Source of the DNA: Tetrastigma voinierianum
Taxonomy: Eukaryota; Streptophyta; Magnoliopsida; Vitales; Vitaceae
Direction: 5' to 3'
DNA: 64,000 nucleotides
NCBI GenBank assembly: GCA_016808115.1
Contig: JAEQBH010003945.1
Coordinates: 1-64,000, forward strand
Shown here in pieces: positions 20,890-32,366 of this stretch (positions are counted from its first letter, which is position 1; the number at the start of each line of letters is the position of its first letter). Made by a program: the position numbers and the translations under genes. The notes under the pieces are model-generated. The model did not search any database and was not told the DNA's origin. It worked only from the letters and a program-made list of their open reading frames with translations.

Positions 20890-22500
20890 CCACGTGCACC
20901 TTCATCCCTAAACAAGAAGGGATAGGTGGCCCCATCGTGTCCTCGCGCCTCCCACGCCACTCCTCCAATCCACCTGCCGCCATAGCACCTCACTAGCCTC
21001 ACGGCTCCAGGTCGCAAACCCGATCCCCGCATCCACTATGCACCCCTGGTCCCTCCCTCGGCTGTCCCATCGGGTTTCAAATCCTCAATCTCTCCCCAAC
21101 CACTACTATGAGCCGGATCTCGGAGGTGTACCTCCGAGCATCGAGACGTGAAATACCCGTGGACACCGACATGTGCCGGCAGCCAACCCAAGACGCTACA
21201 AGGTTTCACCCCTCTCTAGTGCATCTCGAAGGGGCTCAATAAACCTCTACGATAGCTTCCCCGCTTGTCGAACCCACCACTCCCCCTCCAGCACTCAATC
21301 TTCATTGTTGACGTGATCTCCAACCTCCGAACTCTAAGGGTCGAATGCGTTGTACATCAGCATAGATCTTCGGCGCCCCGAGCCGTGAGAAGACGCTATC
21401 GACAAGCTCACCTTCTGAGTGTGCCCTTAATCAAATCGTGACCAAGATGGAGCTCTCTCCCAATCCCTGGGCCCCAACATATCTGATCTCAGATAGCCTC
21501 CCATACAATGCCTCGTATGGTGCTTATCTATACTCAGGCCTCGATAACTATTGGCTGTTGTGCGAATTCCACTAAGGGCAAGTGCTCTTCCCGCCACTCT
21601 TATGATCCGCAGACGATGCTCGCAAAGATGTCCCTCAACACCCGTATAGTCCCTCTCCTGGATCGACCATCCGGTCCCGTGAGCTGAAAAGCGTACTTCA
21701 TGGTCACCAGCCCATAGCCTTTTGAAACCTTCCAAAGTGCGCCAGAACCTCGGTCTCTATCCGACACTATGGATACCGGTACCATGTAGCTCTAATTATT
21801 CGAATGTACAACCGGCAGAATCTCTCCAATGTGAAGGTCATCCGCACGGCTAGAAAATGTACCGACTTCGTGAGCCGGTCTACTATCACCCATACCGCAT
21901 CATGTCCTTGCGGTGTCCGTGGCAAGTGGGTCACAAAGTCCTTCGTGAAGTGCTCCCACTTCCACTTAGCCACCTCCAATGACTGAAGTAGCCCTGCTGG
22001 CTTCAGGTGTTTAGCCTTAATCTGCTGACACGTGAGACATCATCATTACTGCAAGTCCTCACGCGGTTCTTCATTCCGCTAATACAGCATGGCAGATCCT
22101 AAGTGCATCTTCGTGCCACTGCACGGTAATTCGAGCGTAAAGAAAACTCCCGAGAATCTCTCTCAAATCGACAACCGGGGAACCACTACCCGTCCCTATA
22201 TCAAAGACTACCATCCGCACCTGCATCCACCACCGTACTGATCAGACCCCGGCCCCCGATGGACACTATCTCTTTCCTATCCCCGACTCACTCGCTCAAC
22301 AGAGACCTATGTAGCTACTTCAAACCCCCAACGTACTCGAGCTCGCCGCGCATCAGAGTCTAAACTGCCCCACAAATTCGAAGCATCCGCCATTCCCTGG
22401 AAGCTATACTATCCAATTCTTCCTGACTTTCGAATCGAAGCCATGATCGCCACCAAGATTGGGCTCTCTCTACTGCATGGTAATGCAAAAGTGAAGTCAT
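20890..22500 (-). pseudogene. Integrase with chromodomain-like tail, gypsy B
   Basis: Catalytic-core pieces: minus-strand frame 21767-21979 reads WKWEHFTKDFVTHLPRTPQG and VWVIVDRLTKSVHFLAV (first catalytic aspartate region, family pattern W..I.MDFV..LP, D.LTK..HF). It is followed by ERFCRLYI and, in frame 21600-21785, VPVSIVSDRDRGSGALW (second catalytic aspartate, family SDRDPRFTS.FW). The frame 21427-21735 continues the core. The C-terminal region at about 20890-21200 is the chromodomain position, broken by stops. The N-terminal zinc-binding part should lie at about 22020-22450. The function would be DNA insertion. No full frame remains. Confidence 0.83.
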
Positions 22501-22860
22501 AATCCTCTAAGAATCCCATCCATTTATGCTCATTGAGGTCTCGCCCGAAATATACTTCGACTCCTTATGGTCCGAGTACACCTCGAACTCGCTATAAGTA
22601 GTGGCGCTAAATTCAAGGCGGCACCACGCCGCCAACCTGGCGTCGTGTGGTAAATTTCGCTCATGATTCTTCAACTGATGGGAACCATAAGCTACTACCT
22701 CACGGATCGCATCAACACATCCCACCCGCCTCGAGGCATCACACAATGCACTGCGGTACCCTCGTTCCCGTCCGACTATCAAGATAAGAGTTGTAGTAAG
22801 CCTCATCTTTCAACTCCTCGAATGCCTTTCCTCGCATCGGTCATCCCTAATCAAACTCGA
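22501..22860 (-). pseudogene. RNase H domain of gypsy B
   Basis: Minus-strand frame 22507-22806 reads ALCDASRRVGCV (catalytic D of CDAS), then VAYGSHQLKNHERNLPHDA, LAAWCRLEF and FEVYSDHKESKYI, in the order of the gypsy RNase H. Small deletions are evident when compared with the standard CDAS..GLGCVLMQ pattern. It continues into integrase in the same orientation. Confidence 0.87.
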
Positions 22861-23720
22861 CCTCCTTCCGGTCAATCCGCCATAGGTGTCGCGCATCATG
22901 GGAGAAATCATTAATGAATTTCGTAGTACCCACCAATCCCAAGAAATCCACGATTCGAAGACTGGCCTCTCGGCCTCCCAAACTCATCACTAGCCGACCT
23001 TCTTCGGGTCAACTGACGCCTCGATGCTAACACCACGGTCCCAAACCTCACCTTAGTAAGCCAACCACCTTATCGAATTTACGTATACCGATGATCCTCA
23101 ACAATCAGAACGACTCGGTGATACTGCGTTCCCACTGATTGGGAGTAGATCGCAACGTCATCCATGAAGACTAATGGCTGAACCGATCCAAATATGGTCG
23201 GGAATAATTCCATGATGAGTAACCGCGAATGCCGCCGTGCATTCATCAATCTAAAGGGCATCACCGTAAACTCAGTGCCCATAACGCCCTAAACGCCGTT
23301 TTAGGGGATATCTGCCTCCTTAACCCCGCTGGGATAAGGCAGTCCGCATGGGTCTATCTCGAGTTCGTGCCTCAACCGACTCAAACAGAAATCATCATCC
23401 TCGATAACGGTATCGATTCTTGGATCGTAACCCCGTTCTTCAACCGCTCGTAATCAATGCACAGCCAAAGGGTCTTGTCCTTCTTTCTTCACAAACGTAA
23501 CCGGAGCTCATGGTGAAGTGCTCGGCCTAATGAACCCCTTTGTCCAAGAGTTCCGTGAGTCGGACTCTCGCCTCGCAACTCAACCTGCCATCCTAATGAG
23601 GAGTCATAGAGATGTGTGAAGTACCAGAGCAACCTCACACCAAGTCTACAAACTTTGCGGAGACAATCTCGGCAGCTCATCCTAAAAATGATCCCCACAG
23701 CTCAGATCACTCCAGGAGAC
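22861..23720 (-). pseudogene. Reverse transcriptase of gypsy B
   Basis: Frame 23079-23282 reads EFTVMPFRLMNA and then PLVFMDDVAIYSQS; FMDD is the catalytic YxDD-type motif, kept here although lost in element A. The N-terminal RT part is at 23300-23720, where pieces in other frames match the element A segments CIDYQQLN and GAPVL. Many frame changes and probable small deletions. Confidence 0.83.
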
Positions 23721-23879
23721 TCAAAGCTCCGCCCACCCCACCTCAAGGGTGGGTAGCTTGCAGGCCACAACCCCGCTGAACTCGCCCCCGACACTGACTC
23801 GCATTCACCCGCCTAGTATGAAACACTCATGCTTGTCCCCCGAAATACAACACGAGTACCGGCCCCGGTAGTAGGCGAG

Positions 23880-24112
23880 CAACCCTTCCATGCTCAATCG
23901 ATGGACGCACTCGTAGTTTGCCACCAATCTATCCCAAGGATGACATCAAACTCTGACATGTCCATGACCCTCAGGTCCACTGTGAGTAAAATCCTTGAGA
24001 TCTCTAACTCGCAACCACGACATATCATCCCTATCCTTGCCCTAATTCCTATGGGAGAACTCACATACAAAGGTTCCTCTAAGGCCTCAACCTCTAAGCC
24101 CAACTCTATCAC
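23880..24112 (-). pseudogene. Protease C-terminal half of gypsy B, fused to gag
   Basis: Frame 23894-24112 reads IELGLEVEALEEPLYVSSPI, ICRGCELEI, LLTVDLRVMDMSEFDVILGI, the conserved downstream half of the gypsy protease. The active-site half (D-x-G-A-x-H) is absent. Upstream at 24113 the sequence goes directly into gag (RIRLVAFQLEGEAQV), so about 0.8 kb present in A and F (gag C-terminus, knuckle region, protease active site) has been deleted. Confidence 0.83.
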
Positions 24113-24377
24113 ACTTGGGCCTCGCCCTCTAGCTGGAATGCAACCAGTCTAATCCTGGTCGTGTCGAAGGTAATCTCCATAGCCTCCAACACCTTCAACA
24201 GACAAACCAATGGTCTCACACCATCTGGGATCTCCTCCCCCCTGTGAATGTCGGAGAAATGATGGTGTCTTAAACCTCTCGGGAGTGTCACCGAACCCTC
24301 CCCGGGTTACCTCGGCTATACTAGCCTCGTAAGAAGCAACAACGCAACCCTATAGCTCTCAACAAAGCCTACTCGGC
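24113..24377 (-). pseudogene. gag capsid core of gypsy B (truncated)
   Basis: Minus-strand reading VLEAMEITFDTTRIRLVAFQ then LEGEAQV lies at about 24113-24220. This is the gypsy capsid core (family: VFEAM.I.D..RIRLAAFQLEG.A..WW). It aligns with 3800-3960 in A and 48876-49061 in F. Upstream bases up to 24377 align with A but have no open frame. The gene is interrupted at 24377 by element D and its start lies at 30905-30976. Confidence 0.82.
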
Positions 24378-25665
24378 TGATTGCTCAACGTTGTTATTCA
24401 ACCCTGCTTATTACAAAGCTTTGAGCACCTCTAGTGTATTTTTAATCAATAATTAACCCGATTTTTCACATTAAGGTCCCTGCTGCCATTCTACCGATTG
24501 TACTTTGTGGCTAATTTTATAGTTTTGCAAAATAATCGCCAAATTATCAGCCACCCAAACACGAAGAACCCGAGTCAACCTATCGCTGTAGATCAGACAT
24601 CCCGCAAGGAGAAAAGCAAAAAAGTGAAGAAAATGGAGCATCGCGTGAATGCTTTTCTTGTCGCGACCGCTCATCCCGCAAAGACTATTCACCCTCTTCC
24701 GGCCACTGTTCACCTCTCCTGCAGTTTAACGCTGTGAACTTTTTGCTGCACTCTTTTGATTTCTTCCCATTTTATCCTTGTAATAGTTAAATACTTTTGT
24801 TGTTTTTGGTATTTTTGCTTGTCTTGGTGGCTATATAAGCCATTTGTATACACCAAGCAGGAGAGACGTTTCCGTGAATAAAATTTAAGGCTTCAATTCT
24901 CCCTTTTTCTTTCTTTTTCTCCCATTTTCTCCTTTCTAGCTACCAAACACTTCTCCGAGGATGACAACCTGAGATGATGGTGGTTGGCTGCATCTCCTTT
25001 CTCCTTGAAGAGGGTGGGTCACGGCTAGGGCTTTGAGGCAAATCTACTGCCCTCTCGTTTCTTTAACGCACTCATTATGGTATTTATGTTCTATTTCTCT
25101 CAATCTAGGATGAATCTCTTAAATGTACCTTGATGGACCAAGATAGGCAATCTTAGGTTCACCGGACGCTATCGCTAGATCCAATCGGTATTCATTAGTT
25201 GCCCTATTTGTCACTGTAGGGTAGATTTATGAGATGTGTATTCACTGCCGAGGAACATTTATGCTATGTAAATGCTGTTTTGCAAAAGGGAAAATAATAG
25301 GGTTTAGTTTTTAAAGCTAAATGAAGATCCGGTTCGGGAAATGACTATAGGTCATCCTCCCCAACGCGAGGAAATAAACCCGAGAACCCTCATGTGACCT
25401 TTTAAACCCAAATCCAGTAGCCTAACACTTCAAGGAGACTTCTTTTACATTTTATTTTATTTAAATTTCAGTTTGCCAATCATTACACCCCTTATTTTTA
25501 CAAAATTGAATTCACCATTTTGCCTTCATCGGGGAACACGGTACGAAGAAACTCATCCATGTGTTTCGACCCTGTAATCACTATATTGCAAGAGCTTTGC
25601 TACGCAGGGATTTAGGATATAAATTTTTGCTTTGATTTCTGATCACCCTACTGTGGCACGAATCA
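24378..25665 (+). repeat. 5' LTR of element D
   Basis: Starts TGATTGCTCAACG and ends TGTGGCACGAATCA. It matches 28932-30193 over its length and 30194-30904 over its last 700 bases, for example in the shared ATTTATGCTATGTAAATG and GGGAAATGACTATAGGTCAT segments. Confidence 0.88.
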
Positions 25666-25686
25666 ATTGGCGCCGCGTCTAGGATG
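25666..25686 (+). other. Primer-binding site of D (tRNA-Asp-like)
   Basis: TTGGCGCCGCGTCTAGGA starts two bases after the LTR end. It resembles the TGGCGCCGTTGCCGGGGA site complementary to plant tRNA-Asp, with differences in the second half. Confidence 0.6.
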
Positions 25687-25794
25687 GTGCCTAAGTTCAT
25701 TTTGAAGTTTCAGAACACTTGTGATCCTCATCACAAGTACTGGTGAATTTCTTTTATAATTTACTATTAGTTTTTTTTAGTTTCATTTCACTGT

Positions 25795-25842
25795 AAAAAA
25801 AAAAAAAAAAAGTTGCTGCAGGCTTTTTTTTTTTTTTTTTTG
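25795..25842. repeat. A run and T run pair
   Basis: About 18 A (near 25795-25811) and about 18 T (near 25824-25841) are separated by a dozen bases, giving a potential hairpin. This is within the internal region of D, just after the primer site. Confidence 0.85.
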
Positions 25843-26079
25843 TCTTGGGTTGCCCTATTTCTACTGCAGGATTGCATGTTCCAGTGGTTTGAATTGTGAT
25901 CAAATGGAACTCCCACATGAAGAGCAATACAGCCAGAAAAACCCAGGAGCATATATGCGTTCGAGGATTACGTAAACATTCCATGGGCGTAATCAACGAC
26001 CGTGAGGAGAAATCCAAACCCAAATAGGTCCATGAGGGACTATAGAGACCACGATGAGAGTGCACACTTCTAAAGGTTC

Positions 26080-26430
26080 CCCAACTTATGCACCTTCTGC
26101 TTCTCCATATTTTACCTCAACTCCTCAGCCACCATAACCACCACAGTTAATTTCTCCAGTTGAGAAAGCAACACTGAACCTTACCAAACTGGTGGGTAAC
26201 GTTGTGGAAGAGTAGAAGAAATCCAATGCCCAATTAAGTTAAAAAATTCATAGTGTGGAGAACTCCTTAGACCAAAAATTAGATGGGCTTCAAAGTGGAA
26301 TGGATCATAAACTTGATAACCTGCAAAGTGAAATTGATCAAAAATTTGACAACTTGGTAAATAGCTAATTTCAAAGCTCGCATCAACAACATGCTCATCA
26401 AGAGGGAGAAAATCCATAAGGAGAGTGCTT
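26080..26430 (+). pseudogene. gag fragment of element D
   Basis: Plus-strand reading (one main frame with stops): PVEKATLNLTKLVGNVVEE, KKSNAQLS, KIHSVENSLDQKLDGLQSG, MDHKLDNLQSEIDQKFDNL, then QQHAHQEGENP. This repeated heptad-like pattern (DNLQSEID, DGLQSGMD) is a coiled coil, seen near the C-terminus of gag in plant Athila/Tat-type gypsy elements and their non-autonomous derivatives. At least three in-frame stops interrupt it. No zinc knuckle and no pol follow. The upstream gag portion (25700-26080) is not recognisable. Confidence 0.7.
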
Positions 26431-27174
26431 GAGTGACACCATGGTGGAGGGAGCGCGGTCAACAACAAAGATTCAATCCTTCATATATTTGTGTCGTTGT
26501 TTGTCCATAGGAGGCAGCAAGAAATCATCCCCTTGTTGAGTAAGGAAGACAGCTGGAGAGGAGTAAAGGAAGAACACCAAGAGCATAATTTACACCTCGC
26601 TCCTCTCTCTCTGACCCGCACTGTATCCCGCCTTCGCAAAGACAACCAACCCCTCGGGCACCCACTGGAAAGCACACCATTTGCAATCGCTCACTCGTAA
26701 AACTTCAAGAAATTAGTGGCCATTGTACAAGCCTTGCCACTACATCAAAGACAATGGCAAACTACACATACCTCAGATGGCACACAGATGGTTCGGGTGC
26801 TGGGTCTCAAATTTGGGGCACTAACCCTCAAGATTTCTGCTCCACCCGGCCCAAAGACTCACTTCCTCACTTTTGTTTTCATTTATTTTATTTTATTTTA
26901 CTTTGAGTTAGTTAATTTATTTCTAGATTTTCTAATTTAGAAGTTAATCTTTGTTTCTAGCTTTATTTTTCTCAATTTTTATGTAATTTTTCTTAATTTT
27001 TTTCTGTTATTTTTGCAATAGCCAAAATTTGCAAGAGAGGTGACCTGGTGAAAATTCTCGCGAACCTGGTAAAATTTTTTGCAAAGTTGTACTATTCATG
27101 CGAAATTTCGCAGCCTTCACTATTCACTGCTACAGGTTTGGTTTTGTGTGCACTGTTTTTTATTATGTCCTTTT

Positions 27175-27178
<4 letters not shown>

Positions 27179-27228
<50 letters not shown>
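27179..27228. repeat. (TA)n microsatellite
   Basis: About 25 TA units followed by an A run. The two open frames that cross it encode only an isoleucine-tyrosine ladder and are not genes. Confidence 0.97.
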
Positions 27229-27233
<5 letters not shown>

Positions 27234-28202
27234 AAAAATTATTTTTTTTATTCTCAAATTGTTATATATATAAAAAAAATATTTTGTTGGTCTTCAAAAA
27301 ATAAAATAAATAATAAACAAAAAATTCAAAATTCTTTATTTTTATTTTTATTTATTTATTTTTTTTTTATTAAAAATTTAATCGCTGAATTTCGCAACCC
27401 TCGACTTTCTACAACCTATCTGATTTCTGCAGCCCCATTTTGTTTTGATCATAACTTTTTCATCCAAACTCCGTTTTGGGTATTTTTGATACCATTGGAA
27501 AGCTTAGAGAGTGTAGAATCCAAATATAGCTAGAAAGAACACTTTTGAAATTATAATGAAGTAGTAATTTTCAAAATTCTCCAACTGGTCACTTTTTTCC
27601 TCTCTTTTCTTCTCCTAACTTGTTTATTTAAAGCCCAAACGGAGTGAATAAAGTGTCGATGGAAAGCTTGCGAAATATCCTACCCAACAACGAGCACATC
27701 TCTATTGGAAGTGGAGGGTAACACTTCCTTCTCCTTTCTACTAATCCAAGCCCCATTGAGGACAATGAGACATTTGGTTCGGGGGAGAGTTAGCGATGAA
27801 GTGGCTTTTATATTTATGTTTTTAGCCATTATTTTGAGCAAGCCCATTTTGTATGTTCGCTGCTTGCTGGTTTTCCTTTCTGTGAAGTTGTTATACTATA
27901 CAGCTTACTTTTTCAAAAATCGCACCCTTTTTTTTTTATGTTTTGCCTAACTTGCAGTTTGAAAAATTGAAACATTGTCCAATTCTATTGATGTTAGATT
28001 GATTCCATGCCTAGTTGAGTGGATGATTATTTGAATTCTTGTTGCTTTCGACCCTTTTTCTTCCACTTTTAGCTAACTACACACTGTGCACATCAGGTTT
28101 CTTCAATAAGCTGAAAAACTGCCTACCTCCTAAACATTGTAAAACCTACCCTAGTTTCGTTGACCACCTATAATAGGTTAAGGACCCCCATGAATAGAAG
28201 GC

Positions 28203-28265
28203 CAATGTGTCTTCCAAAAGAAAAGAAAAGAAAAGGAAAAAGAAAAGAAAAAGAAGAAGAAGAAA
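28203..28265. repeat. Purine-rich AAAAG/AAGAAG run
   Basis: Repeated AAAAG and AAGAAG units on the plus strand, inside the 3' half of element D. Confidence 0.9.
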
Positions 28266-28914
28266 AATTGCAACGGTTGCCTTGAAACCAGAGCAGAGCC
28301 CGAGGGGTATATGAGAAGTTCTGCCCGTGCCTCAAAAACCAATCAAGGAGCCACCGACTTAGTGCCTCGCTACACCGTGGATGGGAGAAGTTTAGCAAGC
28401 TGTAGGGTGCTGGAGTCCCTGAAATCATCCCAAGTCCGGGGTGAAACCCGAAGAGTTAGTGGTCGAAAGATCCTATGACTTGGTGCCCTGCTCCTAATTG
28501 CTGGGAGTCATTGGTGATCCCTAACCTCAAGAGCAGTGGTCGATTCTCAGCATTGCACCCCTACAACACAAAAAGAGGCAGAACAAGAGGTCCCGACCTA
28601 TTTGGGTCGGTTAGCATGCTAGGGTCAGGCGCAGTCAAGCCAAAGAGTGCGCTTTAGCAGCTTTATTGCTGAGACCGATCAAACAACACTTAGGTTTTGG
28701 TGAAGTCTCTAGTTGATTCACCAAGAAGGAGGCTCTTTGATGCTCAATTTTTGTATGGCGTATTCCATTCTCTCTAAGATAGTTATCGCGGGTTTGATGA
28801 TTTACTTAGAGTTAGGCATTACCTCATTCACAACCTTTTAAAAAAATTTTGTGAACATAATTTTGATTTTGTTTCGTATGCTCTTCTTTTCTTTTCTTCT
28901 ATCATTGCTAAGGA

Positions 28915-28931
28915 CTGTAGAGTCGGGGGGG
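28915..28931 (+). other. Polypurine tract of element D
   Basis: AGAGTCGGGGGGG abuts the TGATTAG start of LTR2. Confidence 0.8.
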
Positions 28932-30193
28932 TGATTAGTGCTCAAAAAGTGCTATTTTGAACTCCGTTATTAAGGTGTTTGAGCACTCTTGTGTACTAAT
29001 CGTAATTAACCCGATTACACATACCTCATGACAATTGACTTATTTTGTGCTTAATTTTGTAGTTTTTGCAAAATAATCAGGCCAAAAATTATCGAGTCAA
29101 TTCAAACATGAAGAAACTGTTGAACTCATCAAGCAGTAAGATCAAATCCCAGAAAAGAAGAAGAGAAAAGTGAAATATGTAACGGAGCACCGCAGTTGTT
29201 CGCTTTCGCGAAAGATCGTTTCATCCTACAAAGACTATTCACCCCTCCAGCCACTGCTCACTCTCCTACGCTTGACGTAAACTCGGTCGACTCTTGATTT
29301 CTCTTCCCCATTTTGTCCTTGTACGCTTAAATGTTTTTTGTTGTTTTTGCATTGTTTTGCTATCTTAACGGCCATATGCTTCATTTGTATACACTCATGC
29401 GAGACGTTTCCGTGAATAAATTTAGGGCCTCCAGTTCTCCCATTTTTCTTTTCTCCCATTTTTCTTCTCTTTCTCTACTCAAACACTTCTCTCGGTGATG
29501 ACAACCTGTGAGGGATGGTTGGTTGTAACCCTCTTTCTCCTTGAAGAGGAGGGTCACGGCTGTGTGGTCGTGGAGGTAACTCACGGTTCTCTATTTTTAA
29601 CGCATCGCATTTATGGGCATTTTATGTTCTATTTCTCTAATCTAGTTTAAATCTCTTACCTTGATGGATCAGTATTTTGACAATATTTTAGGCCTGGGTG
29701 ATACAGATCCACCGAGATTCCATTAGTTCTCTATTTGTCACCGGTAGGATGGTGAGATGTGTATTCATCGCCTAGGAACATTTATGCTATGTAAATGCTG
29801 TTTTGCAAAGGGAAAATCATAGGGTTTATTTTTTAAAGCTAAATGAAGATCCGGTTCGGGAAATGACTATAGGTCATCCTCCCCAACGTGAGGAAATAAA
29901 CCCAAGAACCCCCCTGTGACCTTTTAAACCCAAATCCAGTAGCCTGACACTTCAAGGAGACTTCTTTTACATTTTATTTATTAAATTTCATTATTAATCA
30001 CACTCCCTATTTTTACGTAATCCCAAAATCCAAATTGAATTACCATTTTGCCTTCACTCAAATCATTTGTACTGGCAAACCCTCATCCCCTCGTGGTTCA
30101 ACCCTTAACCACTATACCGTAGTAGCCATGGGTTACCAGTAGGATTTAGGATAAATTCTTTGTTGATTGATCACCCTACCGTGGCACGAATCA
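28932..30193 (+). repeat. 3' LTR of element D
   Basis: Starts TGATTAGTGCTC and ends GTGGCACGAATCA, the same end as LTR1. CG-poor stretches near 29830-29980 are nearly identical to 25310-25460. Confidence 0.88.
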
Positions 30194-30904
30194 ACTGGGA
30201 TGGTTGGTTAATCTTCTTTTCCTGAGCAGGAGGGCTACTAGCTAGGGCTTGAGGTAACTCACTAGTTTCTATTTTTAAAGCACGTATTTATGTGGGTATT
30301 TATGTTCTATTTCTTCAATCTAAGTTTTTAAATCTCTTAAATGTACCTTAATGGACCAAGATTTAGCAATCTTTTTAGGGTTCACAAAGGATGTTATTGC
30401 CAGATCCACCTGAGATTCATTAGTTGTCCTCATTTGTCAACAGATAATAGATTTAAGGAGATGTGGTATTCACTGTCTGGGAACATTTATGCTATGTAAA
30501 TGTCGTTTTGCAAAAGGGGAACCCTATAGGTCAGTTTTTAAAGCTAAATGGAACTGCTCGAAATGATTATAGTCATCCTCCCCAACGCGAGGAAATAAAA
30601 CCTCGAGAAACCCCCGTGATCTTTTGAACCCAAATCCAAAGAAGCCTCGACACTTCAAGGAGATTTCTTTTTATTTTTTTATTTAAATTTCCAGTTGCCA
30701 CCATTACACCCTCAAGCTTACAAAAATTCCAAAATCCAACACTGAATTCACTCATTTTGGCCTTCACCTGTAAATCATTTGTACGAAGAAACCAATCCCT
30801 GTGTTCGACCCTAGAACCACTATACTGCAGTAGCTTTGCTACGGCAATAGGATTTAGGATATAAATTTTGTTAATTTCGGATCACCCTACTGTGGCATGA
30901 ATCA
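30194..30904 (+). repeat. Third, partial LTR of element D
   Basis: Matches the last 700 bases of LTR1 (from about 24970) and ends TACTGTGGCATGAATCA. It lies head-to-tail right after LTR2, with no internal region in between. Confidence 0.85.
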
Positions 30905-30976
30905 TTGGTCAAATACTAGTGGTGCTTGGCTAGCACCTCGTGGACGCCCTCTACGTCCTTGCCGTCGACTATCCAT
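30905..30976 (-). pseudogene. gag N-terminus of gypsy B/C
   Basis: Minus strand from the ATG at 30976: an arginine-rich start (GRPRGASQAPLV-like tail near 30910-30950) that matches the base sequence of A from 3649. After about 24 codons it meets element D. The rest of gag is at 24113-24377. Confidence 0.75.
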
Positions 30977-32192
30977 CTACACATGTCAAATGGCAAGTTA
31001 AATTCCCTAAATGCACTCATTCTAAGGCGTAAACACGTACCTTCCCGGTGACACTATTCACATACGTAAAACATTTCCATACCAATGTCCATGCATCATA
31101 GTAATGCAAGACCATACTCTCACATATTAAATCATATGCAACAAAAAAATTTTATTTTTAGAAAATTTCATTTTAAAATAGTTGATTTGTTGATTTTTTT
31201 TTTTTTTGAAAACCTGCGGAACAAAGGCTCATGAACGCTGTTCAAATTGTAAAGGACTCGTAACGCAGACCGAGTCAAAACCGGTTGGTGGTAGGGTGCA
31301 CACCCAACGGACCCCGATCGCGCGCGACACCGCATGAAACACGCTTCGTGCCGCGCGCATGGCGTTTATCGGCGCCGCTAGCCGGTTACGATGCGGCGAC
31401 GTGGCGCCGCGACGCAGTTACGCCCGTGTCGCTACGCATCGCGCGCGCTGGGTGCGCCGGTTGCAGTCGCTTTGTGTTAATCAGATCGCTGCCTTGCTGC
31501 GCTATCTCGCAACCCAAAGTCGCCCCCTCAGCCACGATACAAACTTTTGTATCACGACAATCTCCTTGCCAGCCACATGCACAAGGCCCTCACACCCCCC
31601 TACAAGAAGGCCGACCGCACATGGCCCCGTATCGTGGCCATGTCGTGTCGCATCACAGCCCCATCACAAGACCAAATTCTGGGCCAAGTAGTCGCGGGTC
31701 CCCCTCGCCGCACCCGGCAAAGGCTCCCAACCTCGTGCTACTGATACAAATTGTTAGATCAGAACTCGTAATCGAAAATAAAGTGAGCCCACCCGCCTTC
31801 CCAGACCTTTTTTTTTTTCATCATATTTCTCATTTTGTTTCACCTATTGGAAGGCCCAAAAACATTTTTTTCATTTTCCATCGTAACAAATAAATTTATA
31901 AAAATTTATTTTATTATTTTTTTTTCCAATTTTACACATTGTAAAACCTTAGAAAAAAAAATTCTCCTCTACGCATATATATTTTTTTTCCATTTAATTC
32001 TGGACTATTTTGCCCAAAATTCTCGAACACCTAAGGTTTACATTTTCTCAACCCTAGTGTTCAACATCTTTCCTATGCTATTCACCATGCATACAATTTC
32101 AATCACAATTCATACACAACAACTCATGTTATGCACACCCATTCACATAAACACCATGCATGCAAAGTAGTTCTACTCCCGTCCAGGACTTC

Positions 32193-32211
32193 CTAGGTAA
32201 TCACATACCTA
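32193..32211 (-). repeat. Leader hairpin of gypsy C, copy 1
   Basis: CTAGGTAATCACATACCTA; the same hairpin is at 2294-2312 (A) and 50284-50302 (F). Confidence 0.6.
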
Positions 32212-32290
32212 AACTCTAGCATCGAGCCATACCAAGCCGTGACATCCCTACACCTCATGACCATGGCCTAAGCTCCAAGTCCTCTGGGCC

Positions 32291-32309
32291 CTAGGTATTC
32301 ATATACCTA
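32291..32309 (-). repeat. Leader hairpin of gypsy C, copy 2
   Basis: CTAGGTATTCATATACCTA, about 100 bases from copy 1, suggesting a local duplication of the hairpin segment. Confidence 0.6.
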
Positions 32310-32348
32310 AGCTCTCAATCTCACCTGAGCTCTTAAGGCAATCGCTAC

Positions 32349-32366
32349 CTTAGCACGATAACAAGT
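32349..32366 (-). other. Primer-binding site of gypsy C
   Basis: On the minus strand TTGTTATCGTGCTAAGGT directly follows the LTR; compare TTGGTATCAGAGCCTAGGT in chromoviruses. Confidence 0.55.

Larger units (their letters stand above)
18947..24377 (-). mobile_element. Ty3/gypsy element B/C, left part (3' LTR, pol, part of gag)
   Basis: A minus-strand copy of the same family as A. It reads 3' LTR at 18947-20766, purine tract, integrase, RNase H, RT, protease, gag, and stops abruptly at 24377 inside gag. The gag start and 5' end resume at 30905. The two parts are complementary in content and identical in orientation, so they are read as one element split by D. Confidence 0.82.
26431..28919 (+). 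other. Non-coding internal region of element D
   Basis: About 2.5 kb without a recognisable protein domain where an autonomous element would have pol. It contains T-rich stretches, a (TA)n array at 27179-27228, a purine-rich run at 28203-28265 and a GC-richer segment at 28430-28660 that is probably the 3' UTR. Open frames of 60-100 codons here have no family features. Confidence 0.65.
24378..30904 (+). mobile_element. Non-autonomous LTR retrotransposon D (gag fragment only), one and a half LTRs on the right
   Basis: LTR1 24378-25665, primer site, 3.3 kb internal region, purine tract, LTR2 28932-30193, then a third partial LTR 30194-30904. The internal part carries a gag-like coiled region but no protease, RT or integrase, so it needs helpers. 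The gag and the TGGCGCC primer site suggest the Athila/Tat side of Ty3/gypsy (inferred). It splits the gag of gypsy B/C. The flanks TCGGC and TTGGT are only partly alike, so the target duplication is not proven. Confidence 0.8.
30977..32348 (-). other. Leader of gypsy B/C
   Basis: Untranslated leader with three parts: A+T-rich near gag, with a T run at 31193-31207; a GC-rich, CpG-dense block at about 31250-31760 that holds the 202-codon plus-strand frame 31285-31893, judged non-coding; and an A+T-rich part toward the LTR. Two copies of a TAGGTA..TACCTA hairpin lie at 32193-32211 and 32291-32309. Confidence 0.65.

Noticed and set aside
27048..27273. Open frames ending in an isoleucine-tyrosine ladder
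   Set aside because: They read through a (TA)n microsatellite.
31285..31893. A 202-codon plus-strand frame, one of the longest in the window
   Set aside because: It lies antisense in the GC-rich leader of gypsy C, at the same place as the GC-rich frames in A and F. Arginine/proline/alanine content follows base composition.
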